A stretch of 64,000 nucleotides of DNA from Lachnoclostridium sp. An76. Its GTDB lineage: Bacteria > Bacillota > Clostridia > Lachnospirales > Lachnospiraceae. Below the pieces are notes generated by a model. It was not told the DNA's origin. It was given only the letters and a program-made list of their open reading frames with translations, and searched no databases. A program made the position numbers and the translations under genes. Numbering within the stretch: position 1 is the first letter of the stretch; each line of letters opens with the position of its first letter. The stretch covers positions 186,001 through 250,000 of the forward strand of contig NZ_NFHL01000004.1 of the NCBI RefSeq assembly GCF_002161355.1, in the 5' to 3' direction. Below are positions 45,597 through 53,383 of this stretch, one piece after another.

Positions 45597-46973
45597 ATGA
45601 AGAGACAGAGACTACACTTAAAAGCGCCGGATAACTGGGTCAATGACCCGAATGGCTTTATCTACTACAAAGGATACTACCATCTGTTTTACCAGTATTT
45701 CCCCTATGGTCCCCGCTGGGGGACCATGCACTGGGGGCATGCGGTGAGCCGGGACCTGGTCACATGGGAGCACAGAGGGATCGCGCTCTATCCGACTGTG
45801 CGTGAGGACAGGAACGGATGCTTTTCAGGGAGCGCCATTGAACAAGACGGGAAGCTGTACCTCGTCTATACAGGGGTGCGCTACGAGGTGGTGAACCCGG
45901 AGGACCCGCACACATGCTTAGACGAGCAGTTCGAGTCCGCGCAGCTTATGATCACTTCAGAGGACGGATTCCATTTTGACAATGAGAATGGAAAGACGGT
46001 CATCATACCGCCGGTCACGGATAAGGAGATCGGAGACCGGACCCATACAAGGGATCCCAAGATCTGGAGAGGAACAGATGCGTGGTATCTTGTCCTGGGA
46101 AGCACGGTGGAGGAAAAGTACGGGGAATTGCTCTTCTTCCGCAGCGAGGACCTGCGCACATGGACTTATGTCAACAAAGCGTGGAAGGGACCGGAATACG
46201 GCTGGATGTGGGAATGCCCGGACTTCTTTGAGACAGAGGGCGGAGCCGTACTTATGGTATCGCCCATGGGACTGCTGAAAAACGGAGAGAAGGAAAAAAA
46301 TCAGGCAGTGTGCTTCCCGGTGGGATTCGAGGAGAGCGCCTGCAGGATGGACATACCGGACGAGTATCAGTTTACGGATTACGGGATGGACCTGTATGCG
46401 CCCCAGACCACAGTGGACGCGGAAGGCAGGAGAGTGATGGAGGCATGGATCAGGATGCCGAAGCCTGCGGAAGCCGGCTGGATCGGGATGTTCTGTTCCC
46501 CGCGCGTGGTGGAGCGGAGAGGAGAGCATATTTACTTCCGCATGCATCCGAATATCCGGGCAGCCTGCTCGGAAGAGATCACGGATCCCGCTGAGGCTTC
46601 CCCGGACGGATATATGGCGGTATTTGAGCTGGAAGACGGGGAACAGGCGGACATCGGCGGGCTCCTGATCACCCGGGACGGAAACCGGATCCGCGCGGAC
46701 CGGACCGCAGTGTATCCTTCCTTTGAGGGAGCACACCTGATCTCGGAAACCCCGGAGCTGAAAGACGGCTGCCGCCTGGAAGTCCTGGCGGACGACAGTC
46801 TTGTGGAGATCTATATCAATGACGGGGAATATGTGATCAGCAATGCCGTGTACGGGATCGGGAAGACGGTCAAAGTGAGCGGAGGGAAAACAGTCCGGCT
46901 GTATACGATGAAAGCAGATAAGGAAAACAACGAGGGAATGGAAGGAAAAAGCAGTGAGGAAAGCTATGAGTGA
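45597..46973 (+). CDS. Glycoside hydrolase family 32 (sucrose/fructan hydrolase)
   Basis: A 458-residue cytoplasmic GH32 without a signal peptide. The nucleophile block is NWVNDPNGFIYYKG, the transition-state RDP motif is in HTRDPKIW, and the acid/base EC motif is in MWECPDFF. A C-terminal beta-sandwich follows. It splits sucrose, sucrose-6-phosphate or short fructans after import. The ATG at 45597 follows ACGGAGGCAGT; two upstream in-frame ATGs sit in a 21-base triplicated segment (about 45550-45612) and lack a good ribosome-binding site. Confidence 0.93.
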   Translation: MKRQRLHLKAPDNWVNDPNGFIYYKGYYHLFYQYFPYGPRWGTMHWGHAVSRDLVTWEHRGIALYPTVREDRNGCFSGSAIEQDGKLYLVYTGVRYEVVNPEDPHTCLDEQFESAQLMITSEDGFHFDNENGKTVIIPPVTDKEIGDRTHTRDPKIWRGTDAWYLVLGSTVEEKYGELLFFRSEDLRTWTYVNKAWKGPEYGWMWECPDFFETEGGAVLMVSPMGLLKNGEKEKNQAVCFPVGFEESACRMDIPDEYQFTDYGMDLYAPQTTVDAEGRRVMEAWIRMPKPAEAGWIGMFCSPRVVERRGEHIYFRMHPNIRAACSEEITDPAEASPDGYMAVFELEDGEQADIGGLLITRDGNRIRADRTAVYPSFEGAHLISETPELKDGCRLEVLADDSLVEIYINDGEYVISNAVYGIGKTVKVSGGKTVRLYTMKADKENNEGMEGKSSEESYE

Positions 46974-47931
46974 CGGAAAGAAATATGATGTGACTGCCCT
47001 TGGGGAGCTTTTGATCGACTTTACGGAAAACGGCGTCAGCGGTCAGGGGAATCCTATGTTTGAAGCAAATCCGGGAGGCGCGCCGTGCAATGTGCTGGCA
47101 ATGCTTGCCAGGCTGGGGTACCGGACCGCGTTTATCGGAAAAGTGGGCAGAGATTGTTTTGGAGACCAGCTCCGCAGCGCGATTGAGGAAGCGGGGATCA
47201 GCATGGAACATCTTCTGACAGACCAGGAGATCCACACCACGCTCGCAATCGTCCATACGTTTCCGGACGGTGACCGGGATTTCTCATTCTACCGGAATCC
47301 CGGGGCAGACATGATGCTTACGGAGGATGAGATCCCGGAGGATACGATCCGGAACTCCCGGATCTTTCACTTCGGGACGCTGTCCATGACACATGAGGGA
47401 GTGCGCGCGGCTACGAGAAAGGCTGTGCATATCGCAGAGCAGTCCGGGTGCATCCTCTCCTTTGACCCCAATCTGCGCCCTCCCCTCTGGAACAGTCTGG
47501 AGGAGGCGAAGGAACAGACCCTCTGGGGGCTGGAACACTGCCACATCCTGAAGATCTCAGATAACGAGATCACATGGCTGACCGGGAAAGAGGACTATAC
47601 AGAAGGCGCGCGGTGGATCTACAGCAGATATCATATCCCGCTTATCCTTGTGTCAATGGGGAAGGAGGGCAGCAGGGCGTATTACGGCGATATCATGGCT
47701 GAGGCAGCGCCCTTCCTGCGCGCAGATACAGTGGAGACGACCGGCGCGGGAGATACCTTCTGCGGATGCATGCTCAGCGGCGTCTTGGAGAAAGGTCTGG
47801 AAGGACTTACGCAGGAAAATCTGAGAGAAATGCTGACCTTTGCAAACAGCGCTGCTTCAGTCATAACGACAAGGCGGGGAGCGCTGAAAGTGATGCCGGA
47901 CAGAGATGAGATCGAGCAGAATAAGAGATAA
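46966..47931 (+). CDS. Fructokinase (PfkB family)
   Basis: A 321-residue ribokinase-family sugar kinase. It begins VTALGELLIDFTENGVS, has the substrate-side NPGGAPCNVLAMLARLG and the C-terminal signature DTVETTGAGDTFCGCMLSG with the catalytic Asp. It phosphorylates the fructose freed by the GH32. The ATG at 46966 lies inside the end of the GH32 gene, after GTGAGGAAAGCT; an in-frame GTG at 46954 is an alternative. Confidence 0.92.
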   Translation: MSDGKKYDVTALGELLIDFTENGVSGQGNPMFEANPGGAPCNVLAMLARLGYRTAFIGKVGRDCFGDQLRSAIEEAGISMEHLLTDQEIHTTLAIVHTFPDGDRDFSFYRNPGADMMLTEDEIPEDTIRNSRIFHFGTLSMTHEGVRAATRKAVHIAEQSGCILSFDPNLRPPLWNSLEEAKEQTLWGLEHCHILKISDNEITWLTGKEDYTEGARWIYSRYHIPLILVSMGKEGSRAYYGDIMAEAAPFLRADTVETTGAGDTFCGCMLSGVLEKGLEGLTQENLREMLTFANSAASVITTRRGALKVMPDRDEIEQNKR

Positions 47932-47964
47932 ACAGCGGACGGTATAAGAGAAAAAGTGCCGTTC

Positions 47965-47993
47965 TTGCGCCTCTCTTCAAAGCGTAGTACAAT
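47965..47993 (+). promoter_or_regulatory. Candidate promoter before mazG
   Basis: TTGCGC, 17 bases, TACAAT. A terminator-like hairpin lies between it and the gene. Confidence 0.5.
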
Positions 47994-48053
47994 GGAAACG
48001 GATTTATTCACAGATTCACGTCATATCGTGAAAAGAGTTCGTCTCCGAGGGAC

Positions 48054-48078
48054 TGCCTTTGTAAGAGAGGCATTTTTT
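48054..48078 (+). terminator. Terminator-like hairpin in the mazG leader
   Basis: TGCCTTT and AGAGGCA around GTAAG, then TTTTTT. It could end the sugar operon or attenuate mazG, since it lies behind the candidate promoter at 47965. Confidence 0.6.
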
Positions 48079-48131
48079 ATGGGATCAAAGCTGCTGTCAG
48101 ATATACAGCGGATGGAAAGGAAAGAAGTAAT

Positions 48132-48632
48132 ATGACAAAGTTTGAAGAATTTGAACATATCATCGAAAAACTCCGCGCCCCGGACGGCTGTCCGTGGGAC
48201 CGCGAGCAGACCCACGCCAGCCTGAAGAAACCGTGCATCGAGGAGGCGGCGGAGGTCGTCTGCGGGATCAATATCCTGGAGCAGACGGGAGACCCGGATA
48301 ATCTGAAGGAAGAACTGGGGGACCTTCTCCTCCAGGTGGTGATGCACGCGCGCATCGCGGAGGAGGAAGGCTATTTTACCATGGACGATGTGATCCAGGG
48401 GATCATTGACAAAATGGTGCGGCGGCATCCGCATGTGTTCGGGGACGCTGTGGCTGACGATTCCGGCGCGGTGCTGAAGAAGTGGGATGAGATCAAGAAG
48501 CAGGAGAAGGCCGGGAAAGAGTGGACGGAAGCCTATCTGCCCGCGGCGTTTGAGGAGGCGAAGGAGCTGATCGACGCGGCGGCGGAGAGGAAAGGCTTCG
48601 GGAAAATAGAAAGGAATGGTCAAAGTGAATAA
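48132..48632 (+). CDS. mazG: MazG nucleotide pyrophosphohydrolase
   Basis: A 166-residue single-domain MazG. RAPDGCPWDREQTHASLKKPCIEEAAEVV holds the first metal-binding acidic helix; LKEELGDLLLQVVMHARIAEE holds the second. It hydrolyses (d)NTPs to monophosphates and pyrophosphate, a house-cleaning role. It is shorter than the two-domain E. coli protein. GGAAAGGAAAGAAGTAAT precedes the ATG. Confidence 0.92.
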   Translation: MTKFEEFEHIIEKLRAPDGCPWDREQTHASLKKPCIEEAAEVVCGINILEQTGDPDNLKEELGDLLLQVVMHARIAEEEGYFTMDDVIQGIIDKMVRRHPHVFGDAVADDSGAVLKKWDEIKKQEKAGKEWTEAYLPAAFEEAKELIDAAAERKGFGKIERNGQSE

Positions 48633-49284
48633 GACAAAAGAAAACAGGACAGCAGTATATGTTTTGAGACGGTATCTGCTCCTCTGCGCCGGACTTGCCA
48701 TTATGGCGTTCGGCGTTGCTTTTTCTATCAAGGCAAGTCTGGGCACATCGCCGATCTCCAGCGTGCCGTATGTGGTCAGCCTGTTTGCCCCGCTGACGGT
48801 GGGGACAGCTACCATTGTAATGCACTGTGTATTCATCCTGCTGCAGATCCTCATCCTGAGGAGACAGCACCATCCGATCCAGCTCATGCAGCTCCCGGTG
48901 GCGGTCTTCTTCGGATACCTGACGGATTTCGGCGTGTGGGCGGTGCGCGTGATCCGGTGCGATACATACTGGCAGCAGTGGATCGTCTGTCTGATCGGTA
49001 TCCTCCTGGTAGCTGCGGGCGTCAGTCTGGAAGTGAAAGCGGGGGTCGTGGTGCTGGCAGGAGAGGGCGTTGTCCTCGCCATCTGCAAAGTGCTTCCGGT
49101 GAAATTCGGATACATGAAAGTTGGTTTTGACGTGACCCTTGTGGTCACTGCGTGTATCCTGTCCCTTGTCTTTACCGGGCGTCTCCAGGGCGTGCGGGAA
49201 GGGACTGTGGCAGCGGCTCTTATGGTGGGGCTGATCGCGAAGCAGTTTGGGAAAGTGCTGGCGAAGTGGGAGTTGGAGAAATAG
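48625..49284 (+). CDS. YczE/YitT-like integral membrane protein
   Basis: About 219 residues with five or six membrane segments: LCAGLAIMAFGVAFSIKASLGTSPISSVPYV near the N-terminus is typical of the YczE/DUF6198 family. The mechanism is unknown; B. subtilis YczE has been linked to lipopeptide production. The GTG at 48625 fits the AAAGGA spacing better than the in-frame ATG at 48616. It overlaps mazG by eight bases. Confidence 0.8.
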   Translation: MNKTKENRTAVYVLRRYLLLCAGLAIMAFGVAFSIKASLGTSPISSVPYVVSLFAPLTVGTATIVMHCVFILLQILILRRQHHPIQLMQLPVAVFFGYLTDFGVWAVRVIRCDTYWQQWIVCLIGILLVAAGVSLEVKAGVVVLAGEGVVLAICKVLPVKFGYMKVGFDVTLVVTACILSLVFTGRLQGVREGTVAAALMVGLIAKQFGKVLAKWELEK

Positions 49285-49365
49285 GGGAGTGAATTGACCC
49301 ATGCGATCCAGCTGATCCGCCCGTTTCTCTTTTTTACAGGATAAGAGTAAGATATAAATAATGTA

Positions 49366-49512
49366 TGGATAGGCGGCGGGGTAATTATTATGCCGGGGGT
49401 TACCATTGGGGATAATGTGGTAATCGGCGCGGGCAGTATTGTGACAAAAGATCTTCCGAGTAATGTGGTCGCTTATGGAAATCCATGCCGGGTGATACGG
49501 GAAAATCAATAA
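49366..49512 (+). pseudogene. C-terminal remnant of a hexapeptide-repeat acetyltransferase
   Basis: [21 protein letters not shown] and [20 protein letters not shown] over 48 codons match the end of maltose/galactoside O-acetyltransferases (Maa/LacA). There is no start or N-terminal part. It marks the left border of the decayed accessory region. Confidence 0.85.
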
Positions 49513-49768
49513 ATTGTAGGGAATGGGAATTCATTTCTTGACATTTATAAAAAGCAGGTACAGAGTTGGTCAGACAAAAATAATGCGACCAACTCAGGGA
49601 AAATTTACGGCCATTACTGGCACCAGGGAGTTTTTCAAATTGGGTAAACACTGTTTCCACAATTTCATCCTAGGAATACACAACATAAAAAGGACGCATG
49701 AGTTTCAGGTTTTTCCGCGGAATAGTATAATGAAGGTATTACAAAAAGAATATCAGGGCAGTTTTGTT

Positions 49769-49844
49769 CTGTGTTATCAGAGCTCATAAAACCTCATATA
49801 CAAGGGTTTATGGGCTCTAACGTTCTGCCTTGGAGCGTCAAAAA
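49769..49844. repeat. Hairpin repeat, left copy
   Basis: CTGTG-N5-AGAGCTCATAAA, loop, TTTATGGGCTCT, then GGAGCGTCAAAAA. About three quarters of the positions match the copy at 52587-52664, including compensating changes in the stem. The two copies bracket the BREX-remnant block. Surrounding 49513-49768 shows no credible gene. Confidence 0.7.
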
Positions 49845-49919
49845 GTGGAGTGAGATATATTGTGTGTAATTTAAAAATGCGATATTTCGGAATTTAATTT
49901 CGGATTTTGATATATTAGA

Positions 49920-49948
49920 TTGTTCAGAACGCATTCCTGTGATATGAT
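49920..49948 (+). promoter_or_regulatory. Promoter of the HTH gene
   Basis: TTGTTC, 17 bases, TATGAT, about 50 bases before the start. Confidence 0.65.
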
Positions 49949-50000
49949 GATAAATACAATGTGAACAGAAAGTTTAAATAAATAAGACTGAGGTGAAGAA

Positions 50001-50219
50001 ATGGCAATTAGTTACAAGAAACTGTGGAAATTGCTGATTGATAAAGACATGATGAAAAAAGATTTGCGTGCAATGACAGGTGTCAGTACGACAACAATGT
50101 CTCGATTATCTAAAGATGAAAATGTGAGTACAGAAATTTTATCAAAGATTTGTTCTGCTTTGAGCTGCGATGTTGGAGATATCATGGAGTTCGTTCCAGA
50201 TAAAAAAGAGGAACAGTAA
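50001..50219 (+). CDS. Small Cro/C1-type HTH regulator
   Basis: A 72-residue protein that is essentially one XRE HTH domain: WKLLIDKDMMKKDLRAMTGVSTTTMSRLSKDENVSTEILSKICSAL. The C-terminal CDVGDIMEFVPD is typical of the small regulators at the head of methylase or phage-defence loci in Firmicutes. ACTGAGGTGAAGAA precedes the ATG. It is followed after 14 bases by the brxA-brxB remnant, the usual place of a BREX regulator. Confidence 0.88.
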   Translation: MAISYKKLWKLLIDKDMMKKDLRAMTGVSTTTMSRLSKDENVSTEILSKICSALSCDVGDIMEFVPDKKEEQ

Positions 50220-50233
50220 GGAGATACGGCATT

Positions 50234-50647
50234 ATGGATCATTCTTATCCTTATATTGCGTCTCTGACCAGAGAGCTGTTTCTTTTCTACGAAATGCGTT
50301 CCACCGCAAAGCTAATGGCAGAAGGAAATTCAGATATGGAAAAAGCTGACGTAAGTGCTTATCTTCTGGAACAGCTGAACTCCGCAATCGGCAATGGAGA
50401 GTTCATTGATAAAATTCAGTACGAGCCGCACGAACCAGGCGATGTACTGATGCTGACGGGGGTAGGTGAGGTGTTTCCGTTTATGAGAATCCATACGTTA
50501 CTGGAAGCCTTGCAACCGTATTTTTCGGATGTTCCGATTTTGGTTATGTATCCGGGGGAGTTTGATGGTCGTCATGTAAAACTATTCAATCGTCTGACAC
50601 CAAGTGATTATTACCGGGCATTCAATGTGATCGATCAAGGGAGATAA
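50234..50647 (+). pseudogene. BREX remnant: brxA 5' end fused in frame to brxB 3' end
   Basis: A 137-residue open frame. Residues about 1-34 (PYIASLTRELFLFYEMRSTAKLMAEG) resemble the N-terminus of BrxA (DUF1819). From about residue 36 (KADVSAYLLEQLNSAI) to the end (TGVGEVFPFMRIHTLL; LVMYPGEFDGRHVKLFNRL; DYYRAFNVI) it resembles the C-terminal half of BrxB (DUF1788). Full-length proteins are about 200 residues each, so an in-frame deletion joined the two neighbours. It may still be translated (AAGGAGATACGGCATT). BrxA and BrxB are core parts of type 1 BREX phage exclusion. Confidence 0.72.
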
Positions 50648-50651
50648 AGCC

Positions 50652-50798
50652 ATGATGATTCGAGAAATGTTTGCGGATGACATTAATCGCAAGCAAAAGG
50701 CATTTGAGAATGCAATGGCTGCAATTATTCTTGGAATAATGATGTATGTGGTTGCTGTGCTATTAAGAAAAGGAGGATTTGTAGATTATGACGGATGA
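50652..50798 (+). pseudogene. brxC start codons joined to an unrelated short tail
   Basis: A 48-residue frame: MMIREMFADDINRK matches the opening of BrxC, the large BREX ATPase, then switches to KAFENAMAAIILGIMMYVVAVLLRKGGFVDYDG, a hydrophobic helix of unknown origin. It is placed exactly where brxC follows brxB. The 3' end overlaps the next ATG by 11 bases. Either a relic or a new small membrane peptide upstream of the DUF3791 gene. Confidence 0.65.
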
Positions 50799-51024
50799 AA
50801 AAATCAAAAATTCCAGTGAACTGGAGTTTGCTGTTTTTTGCATTGAAAATGTAGCGGCAAAGCTGGGTGTGGATGCAGAGCGTGTTTATCAGGCATTTAC
50901 TGAACAGAGTGACATTCTGAACGGATATATCGTGCCAGAATATGAAATGCTGCATACCCAGAGCCGGGAATATATCGTTGACGATCTTGTTGATGTGATG
51001 AAAGAGAGGGGTGTGGAAGTATGA
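50788..51024 (+). CDS. DUF3791-family small protein
   Basis: A 78-residue protein: SSELEFAVFCIENVAAKLGV, then YEMLHTQSREYIVDDLVDVMKERG. This LHTQ-containing pattern is that of the DUF3791 family, regularly encoded before DUF3990 genes in Firmicutes. The stop overlaps the next start by four bases. A toxin-antitoxin-like partnership is inferred from the pairing. AAAGGAGGATTTGTAGATT precedes the ATG. Confidence 0.8.
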   Translation: MTDEKIKNSSELEFAVFCIENVAAKLGVDAERVYQAFTEQSDILNGYIVPEYEMLHTQSREYIVDDLVDVMKERGVEV

Positions 51025-51491
51025 TTCTATATCATGGTTCTTTCTTAGAGATCGCAAAGCCGGATTTGATTCATTCCCGTCCTAATGTGGACTTCGGGCG
51101 TGGCTTCTATGTTACGCCGTTGTATGAACAGGCAGCGAAGTGGTGCGGCAAGTTCAAACGCCGTGGAAAAGACGGTATCATTTCACGGTATGAATACGAT
51201 GAAAGCCGGGAAGCTGAACTGAAAACGCTGAAATTTGATTCTTATTCCGAAAAATGGCTGGATTTTATTCTGGATTGTCGCAGCGGAAAAGATCCGACAG
51301 ATTACGACCTTGTTGTGGGCGGTGTTGCAAATGATAAGGTGTTTAATACGGTAGAGCTGTTCTTTGATGGGCTGATTGATAAGACGGAAGCCATCAACCG
51401 CCTGCGTTATGAAAAGCCGAACCTGCAAATATGTTTCCGCACAGAGAAAGCGTTGTCTCTGCTGCATTTTGAAGGGAGTGAAACACTATGA
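51021..51491 (+). CDS. DUF3990 protein (ADP-ribosyltransferase-like fold?)
   Basis: A 156-residue protein starting MILYHGSFLEIAKPDL with DFGRGFYVTPLYEQAAKWC. The YHGS...FGRGFYVT...A pattern resembles the NAD-binding core of ADP-ribosyltransferase-fold families, with which I believe DUF3990 is grouped. It is sandwiched with four-base overlaps between two small proteins. A toxin or effector role is plausible but unproven. No signal peptide. Confidence 0.78.
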   Translation: MILYHGSFLEIAKPDLIHSRPNVDFGRGFYVTPLYEQAAKWCGKFKRRGKDGIISRYEYDESREAELKTLKFDSYSEKWLDFILDCRSGKDPTDYDLVVGGVANDKVFNTVELFFDGLIDKTEAINRLRYEKPNLQICFRTEKALSLLHFEGSETL

Positions 51492-51748
51492 CAGCGAACC
51501 CGATTTTGCTTCAGAAAAAATACAGCCGTGTTATTGAGTGCTTTGCCAAACAGCAGGGACTTTCACTGGATGCGGCATTGGGTTTCTTTTATCATTCCCA
51601 GGTCTATCAGTTAATGCGTGACGGTGTTTCTGATATGCACTGTATGAGCGATGCGTATCTGACAGAAGAACTGGAACAGGAATATGCCGAGAAAAATGCC
51701 GGATACCAAGGAAGGAAAGAAAGTGACTTATGGATACAGACAAAGTAA
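51488..51748 (+). CDS. Second small partner protein (DUF3791-like)
   Basis: An 86-residue protein: NPILLQKKYSRVIECFAKQQGLSLDAALGFFYHSQVYQLM, then GVSDMHCMSDAYLTEELEQEY. This type regularly follows DUF3990 genes. The start overlaps the DUF3990 stop by four bases. Its end overlaps the start of the pglZ remnant at 51730, so the cassette once sat inside an intact BREX operon. Confidence 0.75.
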   Translation: MTANPILLQKKYSRVIECFAKQQGLSLDAALGFFYHSQVYQLMRDGVSDMHCMSDAYLTEELEQEYAEKNAGYQGRKESDLWIQTK

Positions 51749-52020
51749 TACAAGACTTGAACCGCAGATTTGCCGCATCTCTGCCGGAGTTTTATCAACG
51801 TCGGATCATCTTCTGATTGGATGGATGAGATGGGGCTTGCATCGAATCCGGCCATGCGGAAGCAGGTCAAGAATTATCGTGCTTTTTTAATGCGAAAGAC
51901 CGTCGTTTGAAGGTTAGCATACAGAATAAAGTTCCAGCAACCCCCTGGCACAGCTGCACATGGCTGTCATGGCGGCAATCTGCGGATTAAGGGCTGCTAT
52001 TTTCAAGAAGTCACACGGAT
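51730..52020 (+). pseudogene. pglZ remnant (BREX alkaline-phosphatase-like protein)
   Basis: The ATG at 51730 opens DLNRRFAASLPEFYQRRIIF and then stops at 51814, matching the start of type 1 PglZ. Downstream pieces in shifted frames read WMDEMGLASNPAMRKQVKNYRAF, NAKDRRLKV and LHMAVMAAICGL, plausible internal PglZ segments. So there is a large deletion plus at least two frameshifts. Not functional. Confidence 0.68.
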
Positions 52021-52171
52021 AGAGAAATGAACTTTCCATCCCCATCACAGGTCTGGGGACGGTTGATTTTCCATGTTTTCAAGGTATTTGTTCGTGACAT
52101 CTGCCAGTAAAGAATACGAGAGCTCAGGATTTTTGAAAGGGCCACTATTCGTGGAATAGCAGATTATTTGT

Positions 52172-52288
52172 TGTTTGGTACTATCCCAGACAAAGATGAT
52201 CGGGATTATGGATGTTTACAATCACGTTACGGATCGGGAATGGATTGACAAGGAGATTGTCAAACTGGATGAAGTTCAGGTCATGTAA
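52172..52288 (+). pseudogene. C-terminal tail of a tyrosine integrase
   Basis: In-frame residues KMIGIMDVYNHVTDREWIDKEI end at the TAA at 52286. MDVYNHV is the catalytic-Tyr block near the end of phage and ICE integrases. The rest of the gene is missing. The stretch 52020-52171 shows no recognisable gene. Confidence 0.65.
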
Positions 52289-52996
52289 AGGAAATCTGCC
52301 ATGCACCTCACGAACCGCGTTCCTTCAGTCAGGGCTGTCGCCGTATAGGTTCCAAACCGAGCATGATTTTCCGTGAGCAAGCTCCTGAAAGGCAACCCGA
52401 TTTTGTCTCTGCATGGCTTGTAGCTTGCGCGGAAATGGTGTAAAAATGGTGTAGTAAGTCATTTATGAAGCAAATTAAAAAATCGTAACTCCTTAGAAAG
52501 CGCGTAAAATCAAGCTTTTTTCGGACCTCCTAAAAAATCTTAAAAAATTAGCACTCACCTCTTGGCTCGTTTGGGGTGGTTTTGTCCTGTGGCGTCAGAG
52601 CCCGTAAAGCCTTATTTTACAAGGTTTTTACGGGTTCTTATTTTTTGTCTGAGAGCGTCAAAAATCGTCATTTTTTGCGAAAATGGTGTAGTAAATGGTG
52701 TAGTAAAATGGCCGGGGGAGATGTAGAGAGGGGTGGAAATAATCGATAGCGAAAAGCATCAAAATTTGATAAAATTAATCATATCATTGTGATTAATAAA
52801 GAAACTTCTTATTTGCATAGGGAATGAGCATATTAAGCAGTTTTATTGAAGTTTGGAACTTAGACCAAATTCATTTATTAATTATAGCGGTTGGGGTTAA
52901 AGTAAGAAATGAAAGAACAGTTCCATTTCGAGAGTGGATAGTCAGATTAAGAAAACTTACTTCCTTGATCCGTTGGATATGGAGAGAGGGTGAAAA
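52289..52996. other. Non-coding scar with direct repeats
   Basis: About 700 bases with no credible gene. It contains four copies of ATGGTGTA (52435, 52446, 52683, 52695; three extend to ATGGTGTAGTAA), which look like integrase arm-type sites. It also contains the right hairpin repeat at 52587-52664 and AT-rich sequence up to the next frame. Probably the former end of an integrated element. Confidence 0.5.
52587..52664. repeat. Hairpin repeat, right copy
   Basis: AGAGCCCGTAAA and TTTACGGGTTCT form the stem, then GAGAGCGTCAAAAA. Related to the copy at 49769. With an integrase tail about 300 bases upstream, an att-associated role is inferred. Confidence 0.7.
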
Positions 52997-53293
52997 ATGA
53001 ACTTTTTGTATTTTGAAGATGATGAGTTAGATGATCTGTATTCAGCAATTAATAGACTACAAATCTGTTTCCACCCAGTTTATGCTCCGGAAGGGAAATT
53101 TACTGTTAAAACATCTTTTGAGTTACAATCGGGTGATAAAGATATTATTATTATTGCTGACAAGAATTTTGTATCTCCTATTTGTGAGATCTCAAAAAAA
53201 GGCACATTAAGTGATAAATATCGTTTGCAAAAGGTGGCTCTTTTTGTTACTTGGGCAAAGTATCTAAATGCCAGATTGACTTGTGGGATTTAG
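52997..53293 (+). CDS. Unknown protein, probably truncated by the IS
   Basis: A 98-residue frame (MNFLYFEDDELDDLYSAINR; ADKNFVSPICEISKKGT; ALFVTWAKYLNARLTCGI). I do not recognise the family. It is acidic at the N-terminus with no signal peptide or membrane segment. GGAGAGAGGGTGAAAA precedes the ATG. The stop codon TAG is exactly the target duplication of the IS element that starts at the next base, so the original C-terminus may be lost. Confidence 0.6.
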   Translation: MNFLYFEDDELDDLYSAINRLQICFHPVYAPEGKFTVKTSFELQSGDKDIIIIADKNFVSPICEISKKGTLSDKYRLQKVALFVTWAKYLNARLTCGI

Positions 53294-53383
53294 TGGTAGT
53301 ATAAAAATAGTACAAAGTAAAGATGCCATGCAGACCTAAATCATGTATGATAAGAGAGATGATAAAAAGGAGGCAGTACAGGC

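Noticed and set aside
48021-49509. Long minus-strand frames opposite mazG and the YczE-like gene
   Set aside because: They are antisense shadows of two well-supported genes, with low-complexity Pro/Arg/His composition and no family features.
49523-49789. An 88-codon plus-strand frame
   Set aside because: It has no ribosome-binding site, no family resemblance and odd composition, and it runs into the hairpin repeat. Probably chance.
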